From JAKAQB01 sp027320105 (GTDB lineage: Bacteria; Actinomycetota; Acidimicrobiia; Acidimicrobiales; Palsa-688), in assembly GCA_027320105.1 (NCBI GenBank), contig DAHVMA010000099.1, positions 1-64,000 of the forward strand: DNA of 64,000 nt, read 5' to 3'. How positions within the stretch are numbered: the first letter of the stretch is position 1; each line of letters starts with the position of its first letter. The translations under genes were made by a program, and so were the position numbers. The notes beneath the pieces are model-generated. The model made no database searches, was not told the origin of the DNA, and saw only the letters and a program-made list of their open reading frames with translations. Positions 16,315 through 24,932 of this stretch are shown one piece after another.

Positions 16315-18213
16315 TCAGCTGAGCGACACCGGCGCCAAGGCCTCGAAGTCGTCGAGGACGGCGGCGTCCTCGATGGTGGGAGGAGCCTGCCAGCCCTCCC
16401 CGTCGACGATCGCTCGGATGGTGGCACGCAGGATCTTGCCCGACCGCGTCTTCGGGAGGGCCCGGACGATCCTGGCCGACTTGAACGACGCCACCGGCCC
16501 GACGTGCTCGCGGACGAGCGCCACCAGCTCTGCTTCGATCGCGCCGTGAGGGCGCGTCACCCCCGCCTTCAAGACGGCGAACCCGATGGGGACCTGGCCC
16601 TTCAGGGCGTCAGCTATCCCGACGACGGCGCATTCCGCCACGTCGGGGTGGCTGGCCAGCACCTCTTCGATCTGCCCCGTCGACAGGCGATGTCCGGCCA
16701 CGTTTATCACGTCGTCGGTGCGGCTCATCACGAAGAGGTAGCCGTCCTCGTCGACGTAGCCCGCGTCGGCGGTCAGGTACCAGCCCGGGTAGCTCGAAAG
16801 GTATGCTGCCTCAAAGCGGTCGTCCGCTCGCCACAGCGTCGGGGCGAACCCCGGTGGCAGCGGCAGCCGGACGCAGATGGCTCCGGTCTCCCCGACGGGG
16901 ACGTCGTAGCCCTCCTGGTCGAGCACGTGGATGTCGTAGCCGGGCACGGGCTTGGTCACCGACCCCGGCTTCACCGGGAGCTGTTCGAGCCCGAGGCAGT
17001 TGGCGGCCATGGGCCAGCCGCTCTCCGTCTGCCACCAGTGGTCGATGACGGGCCGCTCCAGGTGCCGGCCGGCCCAGCCCAGGGTGTCGGGGTCGCAGCG
17101 CTCGCCCGCCAGGAACAGCGTCCGCAGGGCGGACAGGTCGTGCGGCCGCAGCAGCCTGCCCTCGGGGTCTTCGCGCTTGATAGCCCTGACCGCCGTGGGA
17201 GCAGCGAAGAGCACGTTCACGCCGTGGTCGGCGCACACTCGCCAGAAGGCACCGGCGTCGGGGGTCCCCACCGGCTTGCCCTCGTAGAGCACCGTCGTGC
17301 ACCCGTGCAGCAACGGCGCGTAGACGATGTAGGAGTGCCCGACCACCCATCCGATGTCGGACGCGGCCCAGAACACTTCGCCCGGGCCGACGTCGTAGAC
17401 GGCGCCCATGGACCACTCCAGCGCGACCGCGTGACCACCGTTGTCGCGCACGATCCCCTTGGGCAGCCCGGTGGTGCCCGACGTGTAGAGGATGTACAGG
17501 GGGTCGGTGGACCGGACCGGGACGCACGGTGCCGGCTCGGCGCCGTCGAGCGCCTTCTGCCACTCGACGTCCCGCCCGGGCACCAGCGCCCCCTCGCCCT
17601 GCGGCCGCTGCAGCACGATGCACCGCTGCGGCCCGTCGCCGACGAGCTCCATTGCCTGGTCCACCAGTGGCTTGTAGGCGATCACCCCGGTGGGCCCGAT
17701 GCCGCACGAAGCACAGACGACCAGCTTCGCCTCGCAGTCGGCGATCCGGGCAGCCAGCTCGGGAGCCCCGAAGCCCCCGAACACCACCGAATGGACTGCG
17801 CCGATGCGAGCACAGGCGAGCATGGCGATCACGGCTTCGGGAACCATCGGCATGTAGATGACGACCCGGTCGCCCCGCTCCACCCCTTCGCGTGCGAGGG
17901 CTCCGGCGAAACGGGCCACGACGTCGAGGAGCTGACGATAGGAGTAGGTGCGCACCTGCCCGGTGACCGGGCTGTCGTACAGGAGCGCTGCCTGGTCGCC
18001 GCGCCCATCGCGCACGTGGCGGTCCAGGGCATTGAAGCACGTGTTGAGCTCGCCGTCCGGGAACCACCGGGAAGAGGGCGTGCCGGAGCGATCGAGGGCC
18101 GTCCCAGGTGCCCGGTACCAGTCGATCGCCGCGCTGGCCTGGAGCCAGAAGCGGTCGGGATCGGCGCTCCAGGAGGCGAATGCCTTGTCGTAGCCGCCCA
18201 CGACGCCACTCAC
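16315..18213 (-). CDS. prpE: Propionyl-CoA synthetase-like acyl-CoA synthetase
   Basis: An AMP-forming ligase of 632 residues. The ACAS N-terminal domain is seen in SSRWFPDGELNTCFNALDRHV (acetyl/propionyl-CoA synthetase family). The P-loop is YTSGTTGLPKG (about 243-253), followed by WAASDIGWVVGHSYIVYAPL, DHWWQTESGWP, YLTADAGYVDEDGY and the catalytic-Lys motif KTRSGKILR near residue 600. The order and spacing fit PrpE more than AcsA. It activates propionate or acetate to the CoA ester. The GTG start overlaps the stop of the SatP-type transporter by 4 bases, which indicates an uptake-activation pair. Confidence 0.9.
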   Translation of the reverse strand: MSGVVGGYDKAFASWSADPDRFWLQASAAIDWYRAPGTALDRSGTPSSRWFPDGELNTCFNALDRHVRDGRGDQAALLYDSPVTGQVRTYSYRQLLDVVARFAGALAREGVERGDRVVIYMPMVPEAVIAMLACARIGAVHSVVFGGFGAPELAARIADCEAKLVVCASCGIGPTGVIAYKPLVDQAMELVGDGPQRCIVLQRPQGEGALVPGRDVEWQKALDGAEPAPCVPVRSTDPLYILYTSGTTGLPKGIVRDNGGHAVALEWSMGAVYDVGPGEVFWAASDIGWVVGHSYIVYAPLLHGCTTVLYEGKPVGTPDAGAFWRVCADHGVNVLFAAPTAVRAIKREDPEGRLLRPHDLSALRTLFLAGERCDPDTLGWAGRHLERPVIDHWWQTESGWPMAANCLGLEQLPVKPGSVTKPVPGYDIHVLDQEGYDVPVGETGAICVRLPLPPGFAPTLWRADDRFEAAYLSSYPGWYLTADAGYVDEDGYLFVMSRTDDVINVAGHRLSTGQIEEVLASHPDVAECAVVGIADALKGQVPIGFAVLKAGVTRPHGAIEAELVALVREHVGPVASFKSARIVRALPKTRSGKILRATIRAIVDGEGWQAPPTIEDAAVLDDFEALAPVSLS

Positions 18214-18866
18214 CGCGCGGCCTTCTTGGCCAGCGACCAGACCGGCAGGACCCAGCGGCCGTAGGACGCCTCGCAGACCTCGGCGCACGACAGGTATCCG
18301 GCCAGCGCCGCCACCACCAGGCCGAGGTATCCCCCGGCGTGCACCAGCCCCGTGGTGGCGTCGTAGTTGCCCGCCCCGAGGATGAAGAAGGTTGCGATCA
18401 GCAGGAACAGCGCTATGACGACCACCAGGTTCGTCCGGAACGATGCCAACCACATCCAGACAGTGAGGATGCCGAAGGCGAAGAGGTACAGCCCGAGGGC
18501 GTGGCCGACCTGTGCCGGCGGCACCGACTTCAGGAAGTACGTGACGATGGCGAACAAGGACATCCAGAAGGCGCCGAAGCTCGAGAAGAGCACGCCCCCG
18601 AACGTGTTGCCGACACGCAGCTGGATCACGCCAGCGATCAGCTGCGTGATGCCTCCGAACATGAGAGCGACCCCGAACACGACTGGCAGGACCGCGGCGT
18701 TCACCAGGTCGCCGTTGACCATGCTCAGCATGAAGGTCGTCACGGCGAAGGCAGCCAGGGCCAGCGGAGCCGAGTTGCCCCACGAGCCGGCGGGTGAGGC
18801 AGGTGGCACGGCGGCATCGGTCGGCTGGGCACGGACCGCCGGGCGGTCATCGATGGTGCTCGACAT
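18210..18866 (-). CDS. satP: GPR1/FUN34/YaaH (SatP) acetate/succinate-type transporter
   Basis: A membrane protein of 218 residues with six predicted helices. The family signature appears in NSAPLALAAFAVTTFMLSM, with VFGVALMFGGITQLIAG and the GALG-like middle (FSSFGAFWMSLFAIV). SatP/AceTr proteins carry acetate and related monocarboxylates across the inner membrane. A cytosolic N-terminus of about 30 residues precedes helix 1. The start ATG 18866 has GAGGGG upstream. It is the first gene of satP-prpE-kinase-regulator on the minus strand. Confidence 0.93.
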   Translation of the reverse strand: MSSTIDDRPAVRAQPTDAAVPPASPAGSWGNSAPLALAAFAVTTFMLSMVNGDLVNAAVLPVVFGVALMFGGITQLIAGVIQLRVGNTFGGVLFSSFGAFWMSLFAIVTYFLKSVPPAQVGHALGLYLFAFGILTVWMWLASFRTNLVVVIALFLLIATFFILGAGNYDATTGLVHAGGYLGLVVAALAGYLSCAEVCEASYGRWVLPVWSLAKKAAR

Positions 18867-19185
18867 GGTGGAACCCCTCCCGTGGCCTGGATCGGCCACC
18901 TCATGGGCCAGCATGAACCGCCTTGGCCTCCGGTGCCATCCACTGAAGGTCGCCTCGTTCCCCCGTCGAACGGAGGAGGTGCTCCCGGTCCTGACGGACC
19001 GACCCTGGAGAGCTCGGCCGCCGCCGCGAGCTTTGGAGCCCGCCAGCCTCGCCAGCAGGACACGGCTTTCTCGCCAAGTACGCCCGCCTTGTCGGCAGCG
19101 CCGCCCACGGGGCTCTGGTGGGGACAGAGCAGTGCCACAGGCCTTGAGTGCCACACCCTGCCCGCGACTGCCGAGCGTCTCGGTT
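18867..19185. other. Intergenic region upstream of satP
   Basis: 319 bases without a credible gene. It should contain the satP promoter (minus strand) and the 3' region of larB. A short direct repeat AGTGCCACA occurs twice (near 19132 and 19147). No clear -35/-10 pair could be chosen by eye; no tRNA or riboswitch is recognised. Confidence 0.5.
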
Positions 19186-20136
19186 TCACAAGGCGGTCGC
19201 AGGCCCCTTGGCGATCCGGGCAAGAAGCCGTACCGCCGCGCACGCCGCACCGAAGCCGTTGTCGATGCCCATCACGGTGATGCCTTGGGCACATGAGGCC
19301 AGCATCCCGAGCAGCGCGGTGTGCCCGTGCAGGCTCGAGCCGTAGCCGACGCTCGTGGGCACAGCGATGACCGGGGAGGAGGTCAGCCCTCCGATCACGC
19401 TGGGGAGCGTACCTTCCATCCCGGCGATGACCACGATCACGTCGACGTCTTGGAGCTCGTCCACCACCGCCAAGAGCCGATGGAGGCCGGCTACGCCGAC
19501 ATCGACGATGATCTCCGGGTCGTAGCCGTAGGCGATGAGCGTCGCTCGGCACTCGTCGGCGACAGAGAGATCGCCCGTTCCGGCGCTGATCACGACGATC
19601 CGTCCGAATCGCGGCGGCTGTGGGTTCCAGACAACCGTCGAGCTGATGACATGGCCGCCAGGGTTGCGTGCAAGCGCGGCCTCGACCTGGTGCTCGTCGG
19701 CACGCGTGAGCACCACTGGCGCGGAGATCGGCGAAGCCAGGAGATCGGCTACGACCGTCGCACACTGGGTGGGCGTCTTGCCTGGTCCAAAGACGGCTTC
19801 GGCCAGCCCAGTGCGAACCCAGCGATGGCGGTCGATCCGGGCGAAGCCCAGGTTGCCGAACGGCAAACGGCGGAGCACGCCGTCAGCCTCCCCAGGGCTG
19901 ACGTCGCCGGCGGCCACCTCCTCGAGAAGGCAACGCAGATCCGGCCATGGCGCCGCACCCGTGCGGGCTTCGGGCCTACTCAGCGGATCGAGCCCGTCGA
20001 CTTGGGCGAGCCAGGCGAGATTGCTGCGATGCAGGTCATTGCTCGAATCGTAAACCGCGTGGATCTCCTCGCTCGTGGAGCTGGCCAGTACCGCCGCGTC
20101 CGTGTTCGCATCGCCTGGGGTGCTTTCTTTGGTCAT
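19186..20136 (-). CDS. larB: LarB, nickel-pincer cofactor biosynthesis carboxylase/hydrolase
   Basis: A protein of 316 residues. The C-terminal two thirds (about 140-310) is the AIR-carboxylase-like domain: RIVVISAGTGDLSVADECRAT, VGVAGLHRL, DVIVVIAGMEGTLPSVIGGL, VIAVPTSVGYG and GFGAACAAVRLL. The N-terminal part has LRRLPFGNLGFARIDRHRWVRTG, usual in LarB. LarB carboxylates nicotinic acid adenine dinucleotide for the pincer cofactor of lactate racemase and its homologues. LarC, LarE and LarA are not in the window. ATG 20136 has an ideal AAGGAGG site. It is last in the six-gene minus-strand run beginning at dabB, 38 bases after the Sua5-like gene. Confidence 0.92.
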   Translation of the reverse strand: MTKESTPGDANTDAAVLASSTSEEIHAVYDSSNDLHRSNLAWLAQVDGLDPLSRPEARTGAAPWPDLRCLLEEVAAGDVSPGEADGVLRRLPFGNLGFARIDRHRWVRTGLAEAVFGPGKTPTQCATVVADLLASPISAPVVLTRADEHQVEAALARNPGGHVISSTVVWNPQPPRFGRIVVISAGTGDLSVADECRATLIAYGYDPEIIVDVGVAGLHRLLAVVDELQDVDVIVVIAGMEGTLPSVIGGLTSSPVIAVPTSVGYGSSLHGHTALLGMLASCAQGITVMGIDNGFGAACAAVRLLARIAKGPATAL

Positions 20137-20174
20137 CGATCGACTCCTCCTTCGAGTCAGCAGGCAGCAGGTGG

Positions 20175-21248
20175 TCACGAGGCGGGTCGATGCGCGGCGC
20201 GGCGCAACCGGTCCCTGATTGCAGTACCGAGCCCCGCGTCGGGTGGCAGCGCTACGACGAGGACGTCCAAGCGTTCGTCGTCGGCCTGCCGCAACCTCTG
20301 GTAGAGCGATCGGGCGAAGACGGCCATCTTCCCACCCGCGTCCCAGGTCACTTCCGCTCCTGGGACGTCGATCCTCTCCAAGGACAGCACGCCCACCCGC
20401 CTGCCGGTAGAGACAAGCTCCGCCGCTCGGCGGCTCGCATCCTCGTTCGAGCACAGATCCAGCGCGGTGGCCGGGGCGTAGTGGGAAGCGAGCATCCCCG
20501 GCGCCCGCATCGCTCCGAGCGTCCCTGCTCCGAGCGTCCCTGCCCGGGCCCGGCGCCCGAGCACACCGGCAATCGCTTCGGGGCTCACCCCGCCGGGGCG
20601 GAGGATCGTCACCTCCTCGCCCTCGAGAGCGACGATGGTGGACTCGATCCCCACCTCGCAGAGACCGCCGTCGACAACCAGGTCGACGGCACCACCGAGA
20701 GCGACACAGACGTCGGAGGCGGTCGTCGGGCTCACGCGACCGAAGAGATTGGCCGAGGGTGCTGCAAGGCCGCCGCCAAAGACCCGGATGAGCCGTTGCG
20801 CGACAGGATGGGCGGGCATGCGCAACGCGACCGTGTCCTGGCCCCCGGTGACGGCGTCGAGCACCGACGGGTGCCGATCGAGCACCAGCGTGAGGGGACC
20901 CGGCCAGAACGCGTCGGCCAGGCGAGACGCCTGGGGTGGTATGTGTCGAGCCCAGTCGGAGAGATTCGCTGCCTCGCCCAGGTGCACGATCAACGGATGC
21001 TCGCTGGGTCTTCCCTTTGCTGCGAACACGCGTGCGACAGCATCCGGGTTGGCCGCGTCTGCGGCCAGGCCGTAGACGGTCTCGGTCGGGATGCCAACGA
21101 TGTGGCCGGCCTGAAGCAAGCTGGCGGCGAGCCTGATCGACCGTTCGCTGGCGTCGACCACCTCTGTCTGGCTGCTGCAGAGGTCCCGACGCGCGCTCCA
21201 CCGCCGACGCTCCGCCCCGATCCCCGTGACACCGTCGTCAAGCGTCAC
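20175..21248 (-). CDS. L-threonylcarbamoyladenylate synthase (Sua5/YrdC family)
   Basis: About 357 residues. The YrdC domain (about 30-220) shows GIPTETVYGLAADA, FAAKGRPSEHPLIVHL, FWPGPLTLVL, ALRMPAHP, APSANLFGRVSPT and ESTIVAL. A C-terminal Sua5 domain follows (APGMLASHYAPATAL onward), so this is the long Sua5 form. The enzyme makes the TC-AMP intermediate for t6A37 tRNA modification. A 15-base tandem duplication (20513-20527, 20528-20542) encodes the doubled GTLGAGTLGA in the interdomain linker. The start GTG 21248 overlaps the phosphatase stop (GTGA); GTG 21251 is equally possible. Confidence 0.92.
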   Translation of the reverse strand: MTLDDGVTGIGAERRRWSARRDLCSSQTEVVDASERSIRLAASLLQAGHIVGIPTETVYGLAADAANPDAVARVFAAKGRPSEHPLIVHLGEAANLSDWARHIPPQASRLADAFWPGPLTLVLDRHPSVLDAVTGGQDTVALRMPAHPVAQRLIRVFGGGLAAPSANLFGRVSPTTASDVCVALGGAVDLVVDGGLCEVGIESTIVALEGEEVTILRPGGVSPEAIAGVLGRRARAGTLGAGTLGAMRAPGMLASHYAPATALDLCSNEDASRRAAELVSTGRRVGVLSLERIDVPGAEVTWDAGGKMAVFARSLYQRLRQADDERLDVLVVALPPDAGLGTAIRDRLRRAAHRPAS

Positions 21249-21895
21249 CACAAACCATCCTCCGTCTCGTGGGTCGACACCTGCCCGTCGGTCAAGGGGG
21301 CGTTGAGCTGGAGCAAGGCTGCCCTCTTGCCACGAACGACCCGGATCTCGCTGAGGCTACAGTTGCTGATGGAAGGAAACCGGGCCCGATAGTGGGCTAG
21401 GGGGACCCCGAGAAGGCTGCACAGCACGAGGCGGATGAGCGTGTTGTGCGTCACGACCAGGACTCGCCCCGACGGGGTGGCGTCGCCGATCTCGGCAAGG
21501 CACTCGAGAGCGCGTGTCGCTGCCGCCCGAGGTTCCTCGCCACCCGGCATGGGTTGTCCGGCGGGGTCGGCGTCGAACGCAGCCACTTCTCGCGGGAAGC
21601 GCTGGCGTATCTGTCGGGCAGTGAGGCCTTCTGCCTGCCCGAAGTCGATCTCGTTCAACCTCGCGTCCACCACAAGCTCCAAGCCTGTCCCTTCGGCGCA
21701 GCGCGCGGCGGTCTCCTTGGCGCGCCGGAGCTCCGAGCACCACAGGCCGTCCAGGCTCGCACCTGCGCCCCAGCGAGCGAGGGCTCGGGCCTGCGCACGG
21801 CCTCGGTGGTTGAGCTCGACATCGCTGCGGCCGGCGTACCGGTTCTCTGCGTGCCACACGGTCTCCCCATGGCGCACGAGCACGATGTCGGTCAT
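21245..21895 (-). CDS. Histidine phosphatase (phosphoglycerate mutase-like)
   Basis: A protein of 216 residues of the histidine phosphatase superfamily. The catalytic LVRHGETVWHAENRYAGRSD with His/Arg motif RHG is at the start, RAKETAARC and LNEIDFGQAEGLT follow, and VLVVTHNTLIRLVL carries the second catalytic His. The pattern resembles cobalamin-pathway alpha-ribazole phosphatase and acid phosphatase relatives; the substrate is not determinable. The start ATG 21895 has a GGGGG stretch directly upstream. It is translationally linked to the Sua5-like gene downstream. Confidence 0.88.
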   Translation of the reverse strand: MTDIVLVRHGETVWHAENRYAGRSDVELNHRGRAQARALARWGAGASLDGLWCSELRRAKETAARCAEGTGLELVVDARLNEIDFGQAEGLTARQIRQRFPREVAAFDADPAGQPMPGGEEPRAAATRALECLAEIGDATPSGRVLVVTHNTLIRLVLCSLLGVPLAHYRARFPSISNCSLSEIRVVRGKRAALLQLNAPLTDGQVSTHETEDGLW

Positions 21896-22039
21896 CCCCC
21901 GTTCCGACGTTGCTCGAGGCGAGCGCCGCACGGCGTCCTCGGTAGCGGTCGGGCCGCGCCTTCGCCTACCACGGCGTGCCCCTCTCCGCCCGACCGTCGT
22001 GTCCTCCATGGGTGCGACTCTCGATGCATGGAGTGACCA

Positions 22040-22366
22040 TCACCGGAAGTACTCGGGGCGGCTCACCCAGGTGTCGGAGACCAGCATCACGCCCGAGCGG
22101 TTCACGAGCAGGCTCCTGAGGCCTTCGACGAGCGTCCCGGCGCGCTCGGCCGGCAGGACCACCGTCAGCAACGCCAGGGCGTCGCGTTGGTTGAACAACA
22201 AGCGTCCCTGGTGGTGGCCGCCGTGGCCGAGCCCGGACACGTTCGAGACAGCAGTGAACCCCCTGGCGCCGGCCTCGGAGAACAGGTCCGCGGCTACCGC
22301 CACGTCTTCGCCGCTTACCACGACCTCGATCCGGGTCATCTGCGACAGTCCCCACGTCTCATCCAC
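22040..22366 (-). CDS. PII-like signalling protein of the DAB carbon-concentrating operon
   Basis: A small protein (108 residues from GTG 22366, 99 from ATG 22339). The stretch TRIEVVVSGEDVAVAADLFSE and LLTVVLPAERAGTLVEGLRSLLVNRSG has the beta-alpha-beta pattern of PII-like ferredoxin-fold trimers, with VSNVSGLGHGGHHQG in the T-loop position. No Tyr-uridylylation motif is visible. PII-like genes are known partners of inorganic-carbon transporters, where they bind nucleotides or bicarbonate. The GTG start overlaps dabA by 8 bases and has AAGGAG upstream, so it was preferred. It probably tunes DabAB activity; this role is inference. Confidence 0.8.
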   Translation of the reverse strand: MDETWGLSQMTRIEVVVSGEDVAVAADLFSEAGARGFTAVSNVSGLGHGGHHQGRLLFNQRDALALLTVVLPAERAGTLVEGLRSLLVNRSGVMLVSDTWVSRPEYFR

Positions 22367-24932
22367 GATTGGTGTGCTCCTTGGTATCGGTGTGGGCGTC
22401 GGCGGCGGTCCAGTGGACCCACCCGCCACCGGCGCGGCGGATCTTCCAATGGTCGTGACCGCCCTCACGCGCCGCCACGTGCACCCACTGCCCGTCGAAG
22501 AGCTCTTCCAGCACGGGATTGCGGGCGATCACTGCCTCCAGCAGCATCTCGGGCGCTTCGACGACGACGAGGAGCCGCATGGGCTCGTGGTACGCACGGT
22601 CCCCGTCGTAGAGCGATTGGAGGGGCAGACCGACTCGCAGGTCACCGCCAGCTCCTTGCACCACGCCGACCCCGGCGACGATGTTGTGGGCGGTCTTGTC
22701 TCCTGCGGAGAGGACATCGGGGTCGACGGTCGAGAAGTAGTACTGAGCGTTGATCCAGTGCGCCACGACCATCGGGGCGGTGAGGATCGTCTCCAGGGCG
22801 ACACCCTCGGGGTCTGTCGCCGCGTCGTAGGAGTGCAGGAAGCAGCGTGAGCCCAAGTCCACGCCGGCGCTGACCGAGCGAGGCGCGACGATGAACGCTG
22901 CGTTGCGGGCAAGTCCCCACTCGGGACGCACCTGGGCCCAGTCGGCAGCGCGTCCTGCCGGGCCGGTCACGCGACGCCGGCCCTCGGTCCCAGGCAGCAG
23001 CGAGGCGCGCTCGGCTGCGGTCGCAGCGCCAGCTCGATCCAGTGCGGACTGCAAGGTGGCGACGCCGTCCGCATGGTCCTCGGGAACGAGATGGGGGTCG
23101 AGCACGCTCACCGTGTCGGTGGCGGTGTCGTGCTCGGCGGCGAGGAACCAGGTCGTGGCCGGTACGATGATGCCCCGCTCGGCGAGCAGGCCGCGGGTGG
23201 CCTGCCGGTTCAAGATGGCCGCGGCGGCACGGGCGCTCGGTCCTCCCCTGTTGCCGCCACAGGCGCCGCAGTCGAGCGACGATGCGTGTGGGTTGTTCTC
23301 GGTCGTGCTGCCGTGCCCGCAGAGCACCACCAACGGCGCGAAGCCACGCGTGAGGCCCATCGTGGTGAGCGCGGCTTCAGCGTAGAGGGCCCGCTCGTCG
23401 TCGCTCATGGCGTCGGCATCGGGATCCACGTCGACGACCGTGGCGGCGGGTGGGGCGATCAACTGGTGGGCCCAGCGTCGTACCGCTTGGTACCAGGAGG
23501 GAGCGAGCGTCTTGGCGACCATGATCGGCCCGCCAATGATGCCGCCGGCTTCCGCCAGGAGGAACTGGGACAGGGCCCCCTTCCTGGTGGCGTCGAACGC
23601 GCGTTGGGCAGCCGCGACCGCCTGGCGGCCTGCGAGCTCGCGGCTGGCGGCCTGACCCGTCGAAGTGACCGGCCGCTCTGCGACCCGCGTGGTAGGCCGA
23701 AGCAGGACCGGGCAGAGATCCATCGCTTCATCGGACCACCAGGGGCTGAAGCGGATGGGCAGGGCGAAGAAGCCGGCGAAGCCGAACGTCTCGTAGGGGC
23801 CGCAGCCCTCGAGGTGGCGGCGCAGTCCCTCGGAGCGGACGTCGATGCAGAAAACGACCTGCGCCTGGGGGTGGGGGGGTGGCTCGGGTGGCGGGCGGTC
23901 CAGCGCGCCGAGCAGGCGGTCCTGGTAATGCCCTTCGTAGGCGGCGAGCCAGACCTTGGCGAGAGCGGTTGCGGAAAGCCCACCGAGGCGTCGCTTCACG
24001 TCGTCGGGCAGGTCCACGGCGACGGAGCCTCCCGCCCGGGCTCGATGGTCGTCCAGAGCTTGCGCCGCCCCCTCGGTCCTCCGATGGTGAGGGGCAGTGC
24101 GGGCGCGGTGCCGCTTGGCCGTGTGACCCCTCGCCGAGCCTGGCAGCACAGCCTCGTCGGCGAGGAGCACGGCTTCGTAGCTGAGCCGGACGGCAAGGTA
24201 GTCGACCAAGTGCAGGGACGGGCCGGGCTGGTCAGGGGCGGCCCATCGAGAGCGCCACTTGGCATGTCCCGCCCAACCCGGCATGCGCGCGAGATGGCGA
24301 GCAAGCTCTGTGGCTCGGTCCTCGTCACTGATGCCGAGGAGATCGAGGCAGGTGAGGATGGCGTTCTCGGGATCGGCGCCCAGCTCGGCGAGGCGCTTGC
24401 GGCCAACTCCGCCGGCGAGAGAGCGGGCCGAGGGGTCGAAGACCACGACCTCCCGCCAGGCCGCATAGAAGCCTTCGGTCGGCCCGGTGGGCACTATGCC
24501 TGCGAGGTATGCAGCGCACCACTTGGCCACCTCGCGGTCGACGCTTGCCGCGACCTGGGACCCGAAGATGCCATCGTGGCGCTCGGCGGCGGTCTTCAAC
24601 CGTCGTGTGCCCGGCTCGGGCTCGTGCCAGGCTTGCACGTCCCTGCACGCAGCCACCCCACGGCCGCCGTCTAGGACCGCCCGCAGGTCTCCCACGTTGA
24701 CGCGCCCGGCGGCGTACGCCAGGGCGAACAGCGCCGATGAGGGGTACCCGCTGATACCGAGCACCTGCTGCGCGTGGCGTACGGCTTGGTGGAAGGGCAT
24801 CTGGCGCAGATCCCACAGAGGGTTCACGGCGATGGCCGTGGACAGCGGCCACAGCGGGGCGATCGACCGAGCCGCCTCCTCCACGTGGGCGAGGAGCCGT
24901 ACCCGTGCAGAGCCGCGCTCGTCGCTGCTCAC
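22359..24932 (-). CDS. dabA: DabA, beta-carbonic-anhydrase-like subunit of the DAB inorganic-carbon pump
   Basis: A protein of 857 residues (formerly UPF0753/DUF2309). The zinc and catalytic residues are visible: Cys 362 and Asp 364 in VVFCIDVRSE, His 540 in VLCGHGSTTENN, and Cys 555 in LDCGACGGNRGG. This mirrors the Cys-Asp, His, Cys arrangement of characterised DabA. The N-terminus has WPLSTAIAVNPLWDL. DabA with the membrane protein DabB hydrates CO2 to bicarbonate in one direction, driven by the ion gradient. GTG 24932 overlaps the dabB stop (GTGA). A charged, His-rich insertion (about 265-300) is notable. Confidence 0.95.
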   Translation of the reverse strand: MSSDERGSARVRLLAHVEEAARSIAPLWPLSTAIAVNPLWDLRQMPFHQAVRHAQQVLGISGYPSSALFALAYAAGRVNVGDLRAVLDGGRGVAACRDVQAWHEPEPGTRRLKTAAERHDGIFGSQVAASVDREVAKWCAAYLAGIVPTGPTEGFYAAWREVVVFDPSARSLAGGVGRKRLAELGADPENAILTCLDLLGISDEDRATELARHLARMPGWAGHAKWRSRWAAPDQPGPSLHLVDYLAVRLSYEAVLLADEAVLPGSARGHTAKRHRARTAPHHRRTEGAAQALDDHRARAGGSVAVDLPDDVKRRLGGLSATALAKVWLAAYEGHYQDRLLGALDRPPPEPPPHPQAQVVFCIDVRSEGLRRHLEGCGPYETFGFAGFFALPIRFSPWWSDEAMDLCPVLLRPTTRVAERPVTSTGQAASRELAGRQAVAAAQRAFDATRKGALSQFLLAEAGGIIGGPIMVAKTLAPSWYQAVRRWAHQLIAPPAATVVDVDPDADAMSDDERALYAEAALTTMGLTRGFAPLVVLCGHGSTTENNPHASSLDCGACGGNRGGPSARAAAAILNRQATRGLLAERGIIVPATTWFLAAEHDTATDTVSVLDPHLVPEDHADGVATLQSALDRAGAATAAERASLLPGTEGRRRVTGPAGRAADWAQVRPEWGLARNAAFIVAPRSVSAGVDLGSRCFLHSYDAATDPEGVALETILTAPMVVAHWINAQYYFSTVDPDVLSAGDKTAHNIVAGVGVVQGAGGDLRVGLPLQSLYDGDRAYHEPMRLLVVVEAPEMLLEAVIARNPVLEELFDGQWVHVAAREGGHDHWKIRRAGGGWVHWTAADAHTDTKEHTNRG

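Noticed and set aside
15862..18264. Long open frame on the plus strand (800 codons) antisense to the prpE-like and kinase genes
   Set aside because: It mirrors well-supported minus-strand genes; its protein is His/Arg/Pro-rich with no domain, a usual artefact of high-GC codon bias.
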